Source: Lasiodiplodia sp. COLG20 (taxonomy: Eukaryota > Ascomycota > Dothideomycetes > Botryosphaeriales > Botryosphaeriaceae). From it: 64,000 nucleotides of DNA. The notes under the pieces were generated by a model. That model was not told the DNA's origin, ran no database searches, and worked only from the letters and a program-made list of their open reading frames with translations. The position numbers and the translations under genes are program-made. Below are positions 32,320 to 43,555 of this stretch, piece after piece. The stretch is from contig VNWV01000008.1 in NCBI GenBank assembly GCA_009801085.1, forward strand, positions 186,001 to 250,000, read 5' to 3'. Within the stretch, counting starts at the first letter, position 1. Each line of letters begins with the position of its first letter.

Positions 32320-33204
32320 GAAGGGTAATGTAGTTTACGATGAATACGGGGATAGATGGGACGATGGAAGAAGAAGGAGGGGGAAGGACGGTAATTTAGG
32401 CGATCACCGGGCGAGGAAGCTGAAATGTAAGATATTTTGGTATAACATTGCTGAGAATATGCCCGTGTATGAATACCTGCAGTATGTTTGCATGTGAGAT
32501 TCGCTGTGGTAGTACAGCGGTGGCTACGCAAGGCAGATCCACCCATTGCTCGCCTCTCCAGCTGCAAGTTCGGCAATGTGCGGGGTAAAGCCGAATCAGA
32601 GAATTGACTGCAGCTTAGCCTTGTCTCTTCTAAAAGCCAATTACTGACCTATATGTCCCGTGCATTGTCAGCCTTGCAGATCAATTTAAGCAGCAGCAGA
32701 TTTATTCTTGATGGTTGGCTGGCATTCAAGCGGGTTCATCCGACAACAATGCCACACCGGTCAGCATGAGACGGCCCTTCGTCCTCGAGCGGGGTCTGTC
32801 TGCCTTGTCTGGTAACGAATCTTTGCCATTGCCTGTGTGCATCTCGATTGTTTATACCTAAACGGTGTCTAAAGAAGTTTAAGCCGACTCGTTCGTTGGA
32901 AGACTTAGAAATTAGTCGTCAGCAGTTGAGCCCTACACAGCCGGATTTGCAGTGAAGGTCAACATTCCGCAGTCAATCAAGTTGCTAAATAAGAACAGCA
33001 CGCTCGCCACACACCTCGCATATAGTCCCCTTCCTTGCTCCTTAGCAAAAGACGACAGGCCTTCCTGTTACGCACTCATTTACTTGAGACGTTCATTTGC
33101 GAGGGCGTCAGAAAGAAGTGGTATGTGCGTTTTCAATTTCGACCTCGCTCGAGTCTTCTTCAGTATTGCGCACTATCAGCTACTAAATTGAGGCTACCAG
33201 AACA
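32320..33204. promoter_or_regulatory. Divergent promoter, HET gene 3 / AAA ATPase A
   Basis: 885 bp between outward-reading starts. No repeats, TATA-like box or coding frame of note. The equivalent spacer of the second HET/AAA pair is of similar size (about 1.0 kb), but I see no shared sequence block by eye. Confidence 0.55.
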
Positions 33205-35583
33205 ATGACAGAAATTGTGTCGACTCCCAGCGCTCCATCTCTCGAAGAGGTCCTACAGAGCCTTGCTGAAAAAACGAGTTTGATAGATGAAGCCAAGGTT
33301 CTCTATGAGGGCCCCGAGAAATGCAAATGCTGCATCAACTGGACGGAAACGTACCCAGAGGACATCAAGGAGTCAGTCGAAGCAACTACGGAGTCGAAAC
33401 GCTACGCTGTCATCTTACGACTTCAGAAAGGTCATCAGGGGACTAAAAGACCATTGCAGCTTCACTCGATTCTCGTACAGAGCCCTCAATTAAAGTCGGT
33501 TCTCGGCGAGATCTTTGCCGACTACCCTAGCATTACCACGACTTTAGAGGAGCTCACCTTCGAGGCGCCTTTCTGGGAGTTCTTCTACAAGTGGAATACG
33601 CTCGTAGACAAAGCCAAGGAGCTGGATGACCCCATCGCTGGAAGACATGCCCAGCTGCTCATGGAAATTCTGACTTCCCAGCTCGGTGATGTCCATAGCA
33701 TTGCCCGCGACCTGGCCCAGAATAACGTCATTACTTATGACACCCTCTGGACATTATTCCCACCCGGAGCTCTGCTCTATACATGTCAGCACAATGAAGA
33801 TCGCTTCGTAGAGGTCATAAGCACCGAATACAGGAAGCTTTGGACGGGAGCAAGGGCTCTGGAACTCTCCTACAAGTACGTAGAGCAGGATGATAAGGCC
33901 TTCGGATGGAAGAAGGAGAAAACTCGCATCGAAATCTTCTCGGGCACTCGTCGAATCCAGGATCTGGACGCGTACCCGGCCGTGTATCATCGGGCAGAGC
34001 AGTCCATCCGAACTGAGCTCTTAAACCGGGGTCGCAAGTTCGCGTTACTCGCCGGTTTCCACCACAGGGCTTATCGTGGCTTGATGATGAGCTTATACGG
34101 AAGCGAGCGGTCCATTAAGACCCAATATGTATGTCCTCCAGAGTAGACCCCCATTAAAGTCATACTTTCTGACCAACATTATAGATTGAAGAGCGTGTTG
34201 TCATCGACGCGGCATCTTTCGCCAGCCAGACAAACTCGTTTGAGTTCTTATCTCCGCTGAAAACGACGGATAGTGAAGAGAGACCGCTACGAAGTGAAGA
34301 GTTCTCAGACCGTCTGTTTCTGTTGTGTAGTCCGACCGTAAAAGCGTACGGGTTGAGGTCCAAACAATGGGGTAAGCGCAAAAACCTTGATATATACGAT
34401 CCGGCGCTGTTACTGAGATGTGACAGGAGAAATATGTGTCAGCGGCGTCTCTGATATTATCTGGAACGATGCCGCCTTTCCCAGTCTCGTGATAGCAAGC
34501 GAGACCAAGCGACTAATTGCGTCGTTAGTACGCACACACGCAAATAGTGTTCGCAATGCTGGGTTCGATGACATCATCAAAGGAAAAGGTATTTTTCGTC
34601 AATATGTGGCTAAGTATTCCCCATTCTAATCGTGTCACAGGGCAAGGAATGATCTTCTGTCTTACAGGAGCACCCGGTGTGGGTAAGACGCTGACGGCTG
34701 AAGCTGGTCTGTCTAATTTCCTACCCTCCCATACCCGCGCGCAAAAGACTAATTAAATTGTTTCGATATCAAGTGGCGGAAGAGATGCGCGCTCCGCTTT
34801 ACGTCGTCAGCGCTGGCGAGCTGGGAACGTCTCCCAATTCTGTTGAAAGAAAACTTACGGAGGTCTTTGAACAAGCCTTCAAATGGAACGCTGTCCTTCT
34901 CCTTGACGAAAGTGACGTCTATCTGGAGGAGCGCACTCCCGATCATTTGCAACGGAACCAACTCGTCTGCGGTGCGTATTAAGTAAAACCCCGGCGACAA
35001 CCATAGCTGATAGCCTGCAGTATTCCTTCGCATGCTAGAGTATTATCGTGGAGTCATGTTCTTAACGACGAACCGCGTGGCTTCTTTCGACGTCGCATTT
35101 CAGTCCCGCATAGATCTGATGCTACATTACGATGATCTCGATTTCGAGTCCCGTCGGAGCGTTTGGACTTTGCTGCTTGGCCAAGTTGTGCCACCCCCAA
35201 ACATTGCTGAGAAGGACCTGGACGCTGTCGCGGAGAAGACAATCAACGGGAGACAGATCAAGAATGCCGTGAAGGCTGCACAGCTATTGGCTGTCGACGA
35301 AGAAGCTATCTTGAACTTCAACTATATCGACATTGTGCTCAAGGCCATGTTCCCGACAGTAGCCATAACGCCAGATCCCCCCATGGGTGCTTCCGACGGC
35401 GTCGAACAAGCAACGCCGGCCTCCCCCCATAGTTCGTCATCGACACGACCTGAAGATCTGAATGCTCGTGGTCAAAACAGTACAAGTGGGAGTGACTCAT
35501 TGTTGACACCATCAAAGAGAGAACGTGCATTCCAGTTGCGGCGCCGCTGGAAGCAGCTGACGGGAGGTAGGCCAAGGAAGTAG
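33205..35583 (+). CDS. AAA ATPase A (DUF7025-AAA family), six exons
   Basis: 699 aa from six in-phase exons: 33205-34128, 34185-34371, 34427-34588, 34641-34706, 34774-34971 and 35021-35583. The N-terminal half carries the DUF7025-type block (LHSILVQSPQLKSVLGEIF, ITTTLEELTFEAPFWEFFYK). A single AAA domain follows: Walker A GAPGVGKT at about 434-441, YVVSAGELGTSPNSVE, Walker B VLLLDESDVYLE, sensor-1/arginine region FLTTNRVASFDVAFQSRID, and the lid segment NGRQIKNAVKAAQLLA. All ATPase motifs look intact. The C-terminus is a Ser-rich then basic tail. The family is widespread in fungi and of uncertain function, possibly remodelling of protein complexes. It is the paralogue of AAA ATPase B. Confidence 0.85.
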
Positions 35584-35738
35584 GAGAGGACGGGGGTGCT
35601 GTGGGCCATAAGGATATTGAAAGATAGGCCAGAATTGAATAATCATTCATTTCCTTTTCCTTATCTATAATAGCGATCACGTAGCTCATCTTCGTAAAGT
35701 GACAGCAATGTCCTCATCTACATACACCTGGGCTTTAA

Positions 35739-36879
35739 TTACCACTCCACCTCCTCACCATCCGCCAAAACCAACACCCTCCTCCCCCCTTCCCCACCCC
35801 CCTTGATAACCGCATGCACCGACCCCTCCTCCCCAAACTTACACCAAATCCCCCCCTCAACCTCCACCCCTCCTCCTCCTCCCTCCACCCCCTCCTCCCT
35901 CCCCTCCAACGCCTCCCCCACCGGCCCCAACCACTCCAACCACACCCTCCGCGGGCCTTCCGCATACGGCCCCAGCGGCTCCATCTTCCATATCCTCGAC
36001 CTCTCGAAGCGCGGATCAACCCGACACCGCCCACGGAAGCCGTCGCACAGCTCAAGCCGCAGCCGGCGTAGACCCTGCATATCCGCGCCGACGCGCGCCC
36101 ACAGCGCGCGCCAACTGGCGTCGCTGTATGGGTGGTCGTGCACGCCTGGCCGCAGGTGCGGCGGGTACAAGGGGTAGAGGGTCCAGGTGAGGGAGAGGTG
36201 GCGGATGCGGGAGGTGTGGGCGGTTGGGAGGGTGCAGGCGAGGAAGTCGGTGAGGGTCCAGGTGCAGGTGAAGGAGAAGGTGTTGGTGGTGTAGAGGGTG
36301 GGGAGTGCTTCGGTGTAGCTGGGTAAACTGTGAGCGGAGGTGGTAGGGGGTGGGGTGGCTGGGGGGCTGGGGGACGCGTGCTTACATTCGTCGGCAGGTT
36401 TGGAGGAGAGGGGTGATGGAGGGCGAGGTGCCTTCGAGGTCGTAGTCGGTGAAGGCGTCGGGCCAGCACCTGACGGCTTGCTGCTCTTTGATCCGGCAGG
36501 GAGGGCAGTGGGGGTAGGCTGCTGGATTGGAGTATGGGATGTCGATGTTCGGGGGAAGCGTGCACAGTTTGCCGACGATCCGTCCGGGTGGGCGAGGTGC
36601 GCCGTACTTCTTGCTGTTGGTTCTGCTGTACGTGAAGCAGTGTATCGTGGTGTAGCTGGCTAGGCCTGCCTCGGCATAGATAGCTTGACGTAGCTCGAGC
36701 GGGAGCTTGAAGAGCGGAGATTGGGATTGGTCGTGAGCGGGGGTTTCGGACAGAGATTGGCGGCGGCGAGCTTGGTCTAAAGGGCGAGGACGCTGGTCTT
36801 CACGCAGCTTTAAGAAGCCGCCGATATCCGGGCGTCTCACGTTTAACCTGCGCCTCACTTCGAACCTTACCCCATCCAT
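35739..36879 (-). CDS. DUF7730-type protein
   Basis: 357 aa in two exons, 36879-36386 and 36318-35739. The N-terminal region is basic and disordered. The domain starts at FKLPLELRQAIYAEAG, the F-box-like opening of the fungal DUF7730 family, and includes LLQTCRRIYTEALPTLYTTN across the intron and a TWTLTDFLAC block. I chose the acceptor at 36319 because it gives CRRIYTEALP; an alternative 9 nt upstream is also in frame. The C-terminal quarter is Glu/Gly-rich low complexity from a shift to G-ending codons. Members are usually uncharacterised. It lies between the first HET/AAA pair and NmrA-like gene 1. Confidence 0.72.
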
Positions 36880-37194
36880 AGTAGGGAGTGTTTTCAGATG
36901 TCGAGTGGAAGAGTGTTATGAGATGGTTCGTGTTGTATTTAAAAGGAAAGGGCTGAACTAGTACGCGAGGGCTGCGCCGCATCAGCCACCACCACCAAGA
37001 CACTAGTGCTGCGCTGGCATTGAGAGATCGTTCGATACTGAAGTGAGTAGAAAATCAAATGAAACACAAACAAGTAATCTTCTAGAAAGTACCAAGTAAA
37101 TAACGACCATTTCTATGAAGGACCGATAGATGGTAATAATACAATTACTGTGCGATCTTTTCAGCTAAGCGGGCATCGGCAGGTAGAACATTGG

Positions 37195-37335
37195 CGCATC
37201 GGGCTCCTCGGTCTTCGGAAAGAGCGAAGCTGAATATTCTTAGCTCATCCTATGGGTCCGCTTGATGTGATTAGCGTGGAATATCTTTAGGAGTGCTTAC
37301 TTTTTAGATAGGTGTCCTAGGTCTATAAAATTATG
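37195..37335 (+). repeat. Diverged duplicate of the NmrA1 upstream region
   Basis: By eye this aligns with 38107-38260 over about 140 bp, in the same order and orientation. Shared blocks include CCTCGG..TTC.GAAA-AGAGCGA, CTCATCCTATGG, and GGTCTATAAAA. Substitutions and small gaps are spread throughout, as in a decayed tandem duplicate. The copies lie about 910 bp apart. No matching gene body follows this copy. Confidence 0.5.
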
Positions 37336-38114
37336 TACCTGGTGAGAATTGACGAATTAAGCACTATTGTTTGTCCTTAACATAGCGACCGCATGCGGTA
37401 CTATACGGCTCTTATAATGGCTGTTCTGCGACACCGAACTTTGTGGTGGCTAATGGAGACAAGCTATATAGTGCATCTCATTACTTGTTCGCCCCTAAGG
37501 TCCGGCAATCGCCAACGTTATCGGAATAATCATTCCTCGACCATAGGCTTGTCGGACTGCATGGGTACGAAGAATAAGCTTGTCACCTCCGTTATTTGTT
37601 ATTGGATAAGTCCTTTAGCTGAGTCATTCATACTGAAGTTTCTAACGTTCAACACCACACAGACTTCAAGACGATAGTAATTTCTTTCATTCGCAATAAA
37701 TATACTCCTCAAAGCAAATACTTTATCGTCCACACAATATGCGACAAGTGCTTTTATTTTCTCGTTGTTCTTTAACAAATATATTAATTCTTCGTACCGC
37801 CATTTCATTTAATTGATTGAGGATGAATATACGTGTTGTACCCGCGGGGCTATCATTAATATGGTCTGGTGGCATCTAGTGGTATGATGTTACATCATTG
37901 ATGTAGGCGAGGGGAGGAATCTGGCTGAAGAGCAAAATCGTATGGCGTTGAGGATGGTGGTGATGGTTGACGCAATTGTTCCGTTTCTCTACCAGCAATC
38001 TATACGGTTGGCACTTTTGACTGTGGTAGATAATGGACATTAAGCGTTGGTGTTTTCAAACACACGATTGACTGTTGGCTTGGCGTTTTCGCACAGATCC
38101 GCGGACGTTTTCGG

Positions 38115-38141
38115 GCCTCTCGGCTTCCGAAAAGAGCGATT
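38115..38141 (+). promoter_or_regulatory. 27-bp block shared with the NmrA2 upstream region
   Basis: The block contains the palindrome TCGG-CTT-CCGA followed by AAAGAGCGATT. It matches 47405-47431, upstream of NmrA-like gene 2, at 23 of 27 positions by hand alignment, and the decayed copy at 37203-37229 at about 19 of 27. It lies about 175 bp before the NmrA1 ATG. TCGG-N3-CCGA has Zn2Cys6-site geometry. Confidence 0.45.
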
Positions 38142-38246
38142 CCGACATGGCTTAACTCATCCTATGGTTCGGCCTATCGACGTCCGATGCGATCTTGTGT
38201 TAGAAATCTTCTATACTGCTTACCATCTAAGTGGTTGTCATGGGTC

Positions 38247-38254
38247 TATAAAAG
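38247..38254 (+). promoter_or_regulatory. TATA box of NmrA-like gene 1
   Basis: TATAAAAG lies 60 bp upstream of the ATG at 38314 and is preserved in part in the duplicate upstream segment (TATAAAAT near 37325). Position and sequence fit a core promoter. Confidence 0.5.
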
Positions 38255-38313
38255 TTGTCGTGGTGGTGGGAGTTGGTGAGATCCAACATCATCACCATTC
38301 CTCGTCACTCAAC

Positions 38314-39282
38314 ATGGCTACAACATCTGAAGAGACAATCACCATCGGTATCGCCGGCCTTACTGGCAAGTTCGCTTGGCTTGTGGCGTCGTTCCTCCTC
38401 GAACAGCCCAATGCACGCATCCGGGGCTACGTTCGCGACCCGACGAAACTGGATTCATCGCTCGCCTCGGATCCTCGTGTGGAAGTCATCCAGGGAGAAG
38501 CATTCGATACTACGAAATCACGCACTTTTGTGCATGGCTGCGACGTCGTTATTTGCGCGTATCTGGGCGATAACAAGCTGATGATCGAGGGTCAGAAGAT
38601 CCTCGTCGATGCCTGTGAGGCCGAGAAAGTTCCCCGTTACATCGCTAGCGACTATTGCCTGGATTTCACCAAGCTTGAAAAGGGCCAGCTGTTTCCCAAG
38701 GATCCCATGATCGAAGTGAAGGAATATCTGGACGGGAAGAAAATCGTCAAGGGGGTCCATGTACTTATCGGGGCATTCATGGACACCTTCTTCAGCCCCT
38801 ACTTCCAGGTTTGGGACCCCGAGAGCAAGAAGTTGAAAGTTTGGGGCAGCGAGGACCTGGTTTGGGAGATGACTTCCTACAAAACTGCTGCGGAGTACGT
38901 TGCAGCAGTAGCCGTGGATACGAAAGCCGCCGGCGTCCTGAAATGTAAGCATTTGCAGAGTGTCCAATCTCATTCCCGGTCGTGGTTAACAATCTACTTA
39001 GTTCTCGGCGATCGTAAAAGCAGCGGCCAAATATCCGAGGCCATCCGATCCGTCCAGGGCATCCAGGCCCAAGTGGAGAGCTTTGGGTCATTGGACACTT
39101 TGTACAAGCAGATGCACGAGCTAAAGCAGCAGCATCCCGAAAATCCATTCATGTACATGGCCATGTTCTATCAGTACTATGGCCTAAGTGGACAGTGCTA
39201 TCTGGGAGATCTGGACAATTCGAAGTACCCGGAGGTCAGACCGGAGTCGCTGGAGGACTTTCTGCGGAGGGCGGCCCCCTGA
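38314..39282 (+). CDS. NmrA-like NAD(P)-binding protein 1
   Basis: 303 aa in two exons, 38314-38944 and 39002-39282. Rossmann-fold start TIGIAGLTGKFAWLVASFLL carries the G-x2-G-x2-G dinucleotide motif. RGYVRDPTKL, a VEVIQGEAFD block, VPRYIASDYCLDF and FMDTFFSPYF follow the order of the NmrA/isoflavone-reductase-like family, which includes oxidoreductases and redox-sensing regulators. The ATG at 38314 is the one adjacent to the Rossmann strand; the frame opens further upstream only by chance. The 57-nt intron is a multiple of three without stops, so retention would add 19 residues; splicing to VLKFLGDRKSSG fits the family better. Confidence 0.85.
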   Translation: MATTSEETITIGIAGLTGKFAWLVASFLLEQPNARIRGYVRDPTKLDSSLASDPRVEVIQGEAFDTTKSRTFVHGCDVVICAYLGDNKLMIEGQKILVDACEAEKVPRYIASDYCLDFTKLEKGQLFPKDPMIEVKEYLDGKKIVKGVHVLIGAFMDTFFSPYFQVWDPESKKLKVWGSEDLVWEMTSYKTAAEYVAAVAVDTKAAGVLKCKHLQSVQSHSRSWLTIYLVLGDRKSSGQISEAIRSVQGIQAQVESFGSLDTLYKQMHELKQQHPENPFMYMAMFYQYYGLSGQCYLGDLDNSKYPEVRPESLEDFLRRAAP

Positions 39283-39547
39283 AATGTGATGGAAACTGTT
39301 CAAGACTGGAATTTGCTTCCGTAGCAGACTTTGGACATTTAGAAGACATAGAGAAAGTCAGCGATTGAGAAGAGGCGTGGTATGATGCACCGACTAGCAA
39401 TCCCGCGGGGTTCCCCGCTTTCAACAATACTATACTTTCAGACCTCATTGAAATGCATCGACGAGTGATCTCACTCAGAGTCAACCTGCGTGATTTCTTC
39501 TACCAGGTTGTAAAAATGAGAAAAGACGTTTTCTACCCTACAACAGC

Positions 39548-42542
39548 CTATACTATATCAAACCTCCCATGAGCCATGTATGAGTAATTCCACATCCCCC
39601 GTACCATTCCCTTAGCCCTGAGAGTTGGCGTGACAGCGGTAGATTCTGGCCGGTCGGCTGTCGACTTCATGACTTCAGCTTTGATGAAGTCTTCGACGTT
39701 TCCCTCAGTAGTTGGCTCCACCACCCAAGAGATGCTCAAGCTCCGAATCTCTGGTCTTGGTATCGATTCGAGTACGTGTTGATGCGGAGTCAACACCAAA
39801 ACCTCATCAGAAGTACTACCATCGATATCGAAAACGGCATAGGGAGCGTAGGGCAATCCGAGTAAAGAAGCACCTATCAGGTTCTGTGTCATGAGTGCCG
39901 GTCTGTATTGTGTGAGGGTGTCCGCGTCCATCCTTTCTCGCTTGGCATCGTGTTGGTCCATGAGATGTTTGGCCTTTTGTGCGAGCAAAGGGGTCCAAAA
40001 CATGGCCTGGGTATGACTCGTGATTTGCGGCAAGCCTCCTCGGTCTAGTGAAGTCAGTTTTGATTGTGGGGTCGCAGTCGAGTCGACGTTGGCAATCCCA
40101 CGCAAACTAGTAGACTCGAATGCGCCAGCCGAATTGGCAAATGTGCGTGCGAGAAGCGGATCCAAGTTGCGTACGCTAGAGGAGACATTAGGGGAGGTGG
40201 TATCTTGGCCGGCAGAGGCGGCTCTATCAACCATGGCAGGTCCAAACTTGCGTGCCGCAGCTCTAAGTGGTGGTGCCATGGCACGAGCGAGCCAGAGACC
40301 GCCTTGGTCGAGAACCCTGTCAATCAACCACTCCTGACGGAATTTCCCACCAGGACCTTCATACAATCGGAACATACCCTTCCGATTCTCCACCTTGAGG
40401 TAATCCGGGAACTCATCAACCGACTCAATGCAGGCATCGCCACGGGAATTCCTCCACGTACAATCCGAGGTCGAGTTTAGGATTACGTTGGCTACATCCT
40501 TCCGGCCCTTCTCACAAAGTAACATCAGGATTTCGAATAAGATCTCTGTTGCTGCAAGCTGACGTCTCCTGATAAAATCAGTGGGATCGGAGAAAGGCTT
40601 CATTCCGTGTTCCATTTCGTTGGAATCCACATTGTGATCATTCCTCGCGCGGCTTACGCGGGACCAGGGCTCTGCATATTTGTCTTTGATGGCAGGTAGG
40701 CCGACAGACTCGTCAACCTTCCACAACAACCCCTGTAGTGAGAGGCTTTGGGCCGAGATGTGTGATGCTGCAACAGTCCTCCCAGCTGTCGGTCCAGTAG
40801 GGTTCAGGGTTTCAGCTTCCACACCATGCAGCTTCTTTGTCCATGGCATCATCCAGCTGAAGTCGGTGATCCCTTGGTCGTGACCTACTAGTAGAACTCA
40901 GCTACTTGAGCTGTAATCGTCAATATTGTGTCACTTACCGGAATTGATGGGCGGAAGGCCTTTGTAGAGTTCCGGTATAAGCAAAGAGTGGTCTCCGTTC
41001 TTGATTGATAGCGCTAGGATGCATGCCCCCAGGCTTTCTTGCGAGGCCTCCAACTCAATGGTACTAAGGCGATAGTCATAGCCACAGAGGTTCGCAACTA
41101 TTGCCACTCGGTCCACCATCCGACTGTTATGGCGAGATTTCAGGAATGACAGAGCCACAGCGGCATTGCACGTCCGCTTGGGCTTGTCGTGTCTTGCCAG
41201 AAAATTCCCGAAGGGCTCTGGGCGTCCGGGATGAAACCACCTGACTTGTTCTACGATCTTGCGCCATTTTTTCTCTCCACTAACCACCTTAAAGAGCCCA
41301 GATGGCCGCAAAATCTGGGCTGATCTTCTCAAGCATAATTGCAAGATGTCGAGTCTGATGGCGATCTCAGTAAGAGACATTTCGTGACAGACTAAAGTCC
41401 AACCGTTGAGATTGACACCGTCAGCTTTCGGAAACAACAATACCATGTTTCCGCTTGACGCAAATGCCTCTTGGAGAATCCATGCTCTTGTATTCCAGGG
41501 GTCAGTCAACACCAAACGAAGGGCTTCTGTGAGTTCTGGTATAGCCGCCTTACGACGGCTTCTCAAAGGCCGGGGCCCACGTCGGCAGAGACTGTGCCCA
41601 AGCTTGGTCTCGAAGTAGAGAAGGAGAGCATTCAGGTGTTTCTGTTGGAGCACAGTCTGAAAAAGGCCAACTGACATGGACGCTCTGCGATAGACAATGT
41701 TCATGGCTTGTACGCCGAGCTCTTTCTCTTCGGGATTGTCCTGTTCGATACACTCCTGAAGATAGCGTCAGTCACTACTTTGCAAGTATTCGAAACATGG
41801 ATCGCTTAAGGAGACGAACCTGATCAATCCAAATCATACGGCAACCATTCTGGGTCGCATAATCCACCACTCGGTCAATGGTGAATTTCTGAGCTCTCAT
41901 TCGCCGGGTGGTCCCATCCTCTTCGACAACCATATATGGTTCGTCCGTCACCTTTTGCAAACTATCTTCTGGACCTGAACTGGGTTGACTGGCCCAGCAA
42001 TGCGAGACTGCAAGGAAATGGCAGCAGGGGGAAAGGTCACCCGGCTGAACATCTTTGGGTCGGAGACGTCTGATGCGAAATCTTGTGGCTCTGCTGTTGG
42101 TCGGGAAGAGTGGAATATGCTGGCAGTCTTCACATGTCAGGCTTTCCACGTGAACACAAGGGTCGGAAAATCTCCTGCGTTGTTTCTCCCATTCGTCGCG
42201 CTTGCATGGGAGCTCGTGTGTAATGCACATGTGGCCGGCTGGAGGTGGGATCCGCTGCTCGCACCAGCTGCACTGTGCTTTCCTGTGCTCCCTGGGCTCA
42301 CTCGACTCGGGTGGGTGATCCAGCGGGCTATCATCAAAGGTCAGAAATCTGAGATTTCTAGCCCACCTATCCGATTTGGAACGGTGGACTGAATGCTGGA
42401 GGATTGCATCGATCTCTCCGGAGAGCCGAAACGAGCCTGGGCTGGACGCATCTCTAGTATCGTCTATCATGGTCAATCTGGAGATTATAGCGGCAAATCT
42501 GGGAGGAAGGAGCAGTTGCAAGAAGTGAGTTGCGAGATGCAC
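39548..42542 (-). CDS. HET-domain protein 4 with long C-terminal extension
   Basis: 958 aa in three in-phase exons: 42542-41820, 41755-40939 and 40884-39548. The N-terminal ~170 aa include a Cys-rich segment (CSWCEQRIPPP, MCITHELPC, LTCEDCQHIPLF) that may bind zinc. The HET core begins FLAVSHCWASQ at about residue 177 and continues through CRMIWIDQ joined by splicing to ECIEQDNPEEKE, then VYRRASMSVGLF, and NTRAWILQEAFASS. The last ~430 residues lie mostly in exon 3 and carry no domain I recognise; they include a disordered Ser/Thr-rich stretch and end SYMAHGRFDIV. The start could be the later Met of LTMIDDTRD. It is head to head with AAA ATPase B. Confidence 0.85.
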
Positions 42543-43555
42543 TTCGTTTAAAATATAAATATGTGGTTACTTCAATACCGCACACTACGATTAGCATCTC
42601 AAGAAGGGAAGCGTTTTGCAACTTCGAGTCGATTGGTTGAGGCAAAAAACTAGGCACCAACAAAGGTCACTTGTTAAATCAAGTTTTTTGTGACCAAGTC
42701 ACGAACGTCGCGTGCGATTAGCTGTTTCGCTGAGTTTCGCCCCATGAATAGTCTTGCAGCGTAGGCAGCGACAGCCTACTGTGCATTGTCTAGCTCTGTA
42801 CCACCCCAGAAAGTATCAGCATGCTGATTCCCGCGCTTATTGAGTCAGATATAGGAGGCTAGTACTAGTTGTGACGTATATTGAGCCCTTGTGACACGCT
42901 AAAAGCAACAACATGGCGTGTTTGCTTTGGCGGTGTGCAACATCGCTCTGGGCAGGACAGGAGGCCGCCCCGGCTACGTATACCTTGCAGTCCTCTGGGA
43001 AGGACTAAGTAAGCGTTAGGCTATTTGTATTTGGCTTCCTTATCGCTAGCTAGTGGAACTTAACGCCCGCCTTGCAAATGGGTAACCACCCTCGATTGCT
43101 TGTTCGTTGATGCAGTGGTGTCTACGGGAACTCTGTGGTTTCACAAGGGCAACGGAACCCTATATCGAATAGACTTATAGTCCATACACCTAGCCTCGTG
43201 AAGCCCCCACGTACTTCATATCGATGGACCGGGAACGGAAAACCGGCACATGTGATCCCTCAACCGCAGCCTGATTTCGCAGCCTGAATAGGCAGAAATG
43301 CAGGCGGACAGACGTGTCGATGAAGCCTTGTTGGTGTTACATGCACACCTAATCGCTTGTGGCCATGGAAGCCTACGGACGCCCGGTCCTGGCCGCTAGC
43401 ACCGTTCACTTGCCGGATGAGTGGAGCGTACTTTATCGCAAGATGTTATAAGTTGGCCTGCACCGGTTTAAGTCTATTTACCATCTGTCTGCAATCACAT
43501 CTCGGGGTACATCTTTATCGACTCAATTTCATAAAATCCTCTATTTGACACTATC
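42543..43555. promoter_or_regulatory. Divergent promoter, HET gene 4 / AAA ATPase B
   Basis: 1013 bp between outward-reading starts. A short inverted repeat ACTTG-TTAAAT-CAAGT (about 42664-42679) is present; it is weaker than those in the other divergent promoters. No coding frame is supported. Confidence 0.5.

Larger units (their letters stand above)
36880..38313. other. AT-rich spacer with a decayed copy of the NmrA1 promoter
   Basis: 1.4 kb with no credible gene; the open frame at 37393-37677 + is unsupported. A segment at about 37195-37335 resembles the upstream region of NmrA-like gene 1 at about 38107-38260 (see repeat entries). The right-hand end is the NmrA1 promoter. Confidence 0.55.

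Noticed and set aside
37393..37677. 94-codon frame in the AT-rich spacer
   Set aside because: No domain, no splice partners, composition like the surrounding AT-rich sequence.
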